This document shows, in pieces, positions 5,400 to 5,529 of a stretch of 5,529 bases of DNA. Under the pieces are notes generated by a model. The model searched no databases. It had not been told where the DNA came from and saw nothing but the letters and a program-made list of their open reading frames with translations. Location of the stretch: NCBI GenBank assembly GCA_046046315.1, contig JBJOKB010000097.1:1-5529 (forward strand), given 5' to 3'. Source of the DNA: ATZT02 sp046046315 (GTDB lineage Bacteria > Actinomycetota > Actinomycetes > S36-B12 > UBA5976). How positions within the stretch are numbered: position 1 is the stretch's first letter; every line of letters starts with the position of its first letter. The position numbers and the translations under genes are program-made.

Positions 5400-5468
5400 A
5401 GCCTACCTAAGGCATTGAATGCGCCTTGAAAGCACCCACTAAGCCTAGGCTGGAACCAACGATGGTTC
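5400..5468. repeat. Cluster of inverted repeats in the rpmB-recG gap
   Basis: Several complementary pairs nest here. AGCCTA (5400-5405) can pair with TAGGCT (5446-5451), enclosing AAGGC/GCCTT (5409-5413/5423-5427). AGCCTA recurs at 5442-5447, making 5442-5451 a 10-base perfect palindrome. GAACCA/TGGTTC (5453-5458/5463-5468) forms a 6-bp stem with a 4-base loop that includes most of the proposed recG ATG. The palindromic nature means either strand's RNA could fold, so it might be a leader of recG, of rpmB, or a protein-binding site. Confidence 0.4.
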
Positions 5469-5529
5469 ACCTAAATTCCTCGCTGATTGATGTCTTAGGC
5501 GGTCGGTCAGCAAAACTTTTATCCACTGC
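5462..5529 (+). CDS. recG: Probable ATP-dependent DNA helicase RecG, N-terminus only
   Basis: An open frame runs from ATG 5462 to the window edge, giving 22 complete codons and the start of another. The visible N-terminus has L-x2-SLIDVLGGRSAKLLST, which fits the opening of actinobacterial RecG (a short Leu-rich lead, LGGRTAK-like core, before the wedge domain). RecG remodels stalled replication forks and Holliday junctions. The position next to rpmB supports this: in many actinobacteria recG follows rpmB, usually with a DAK-phosphatase-domain gene between, which is absent here. ATG 5462 has a weak TGGAA ribosome site at 5451-5455; an in-frame TTG at 5426 is possible but less likely. Identification rests on about 20 residues plus context. 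Confidence 0.7.
   Translation, partial: MVHLNSSLIDVLGGRSAKLLST

Noticed and set aside
5240..5470. Minus-strand 76-codon frame spanning rpmB and the gap upstream
   Set aside because: It overlaps the well-supported rpmB in another frame and shows no recognisable domain or ribosome site.

Overview
The window reads as ordinary core chromosome of an A+T-rich, streamlined actinobacterium. The LeuD, HU (with a lysine-rich tail), GpsA, Ddl, ThiL, L28 and RecG sequences look actinobacterial, and the gene order matches the leuCD-hup ... gpsA-ddl ... thiL-rpmB-recG block I recall from that phylum. Low G+C, frequent TTG/GTG starts and very short or negative gene spacing fit a small-genome freshwater lineage of the acI/Nanopelagicales type. 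That placement is an inference from style and remembered gene order, not from a marker search.

Layout. Positions 2-412 hold the 3' two thirds of leuD (leucine biosynthesis). A 195-base gap (413-607) carries a probable promoter and an unusual set of alternating inverted repeats in front of hup (608-1003), the nucleoid protein HU with a basic tail. A strong hairpin (1021-1055) follows hup. Then comes a tight same-strand envelope cluster: plsC (1075-1797), gpsA (1776-2795, overlapping plsC by 22 bases) and ddl (2806-3885). GpsA makes sn-glycerol 3-phosphate and PlsC-type enzymes acylate its lysophosphatidate derivative, so these two act in one phospholipid pathway. Ddl supplies D-Ala-D-Ala for peptidoglycan.

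The second half alternates strands. A stand-alone Lrp/AsnC ligand-binding (RAM) domain gene (3886-4122, minus) abuts ddl tail to tail with no gap. It is divergent from thiL (4201-5166, plus; last step of thiamine diphosphate synthesis) across 78 bases that contain an inverted repeat. thiL and rpmB (5163-5348, minus; zinc-type L28) overlap by 4 bases at their stop codons. rpmB is divergent from what is most likely the start of recG (5462 onward, plus) across a 113-base gap rich in inverted repeats.

There are no mobile elements, CRISPR arrays, tRNAs or rRNAs, and no stretch over 300 bases lacks a gene. I found no convincing new multi-gene system. The points most worth a second look are the two repeat-rich leaders (hup, and the rpmB/recG gap), the U-less hairpin separating hup from plsC, and the very compact convergent junctions.
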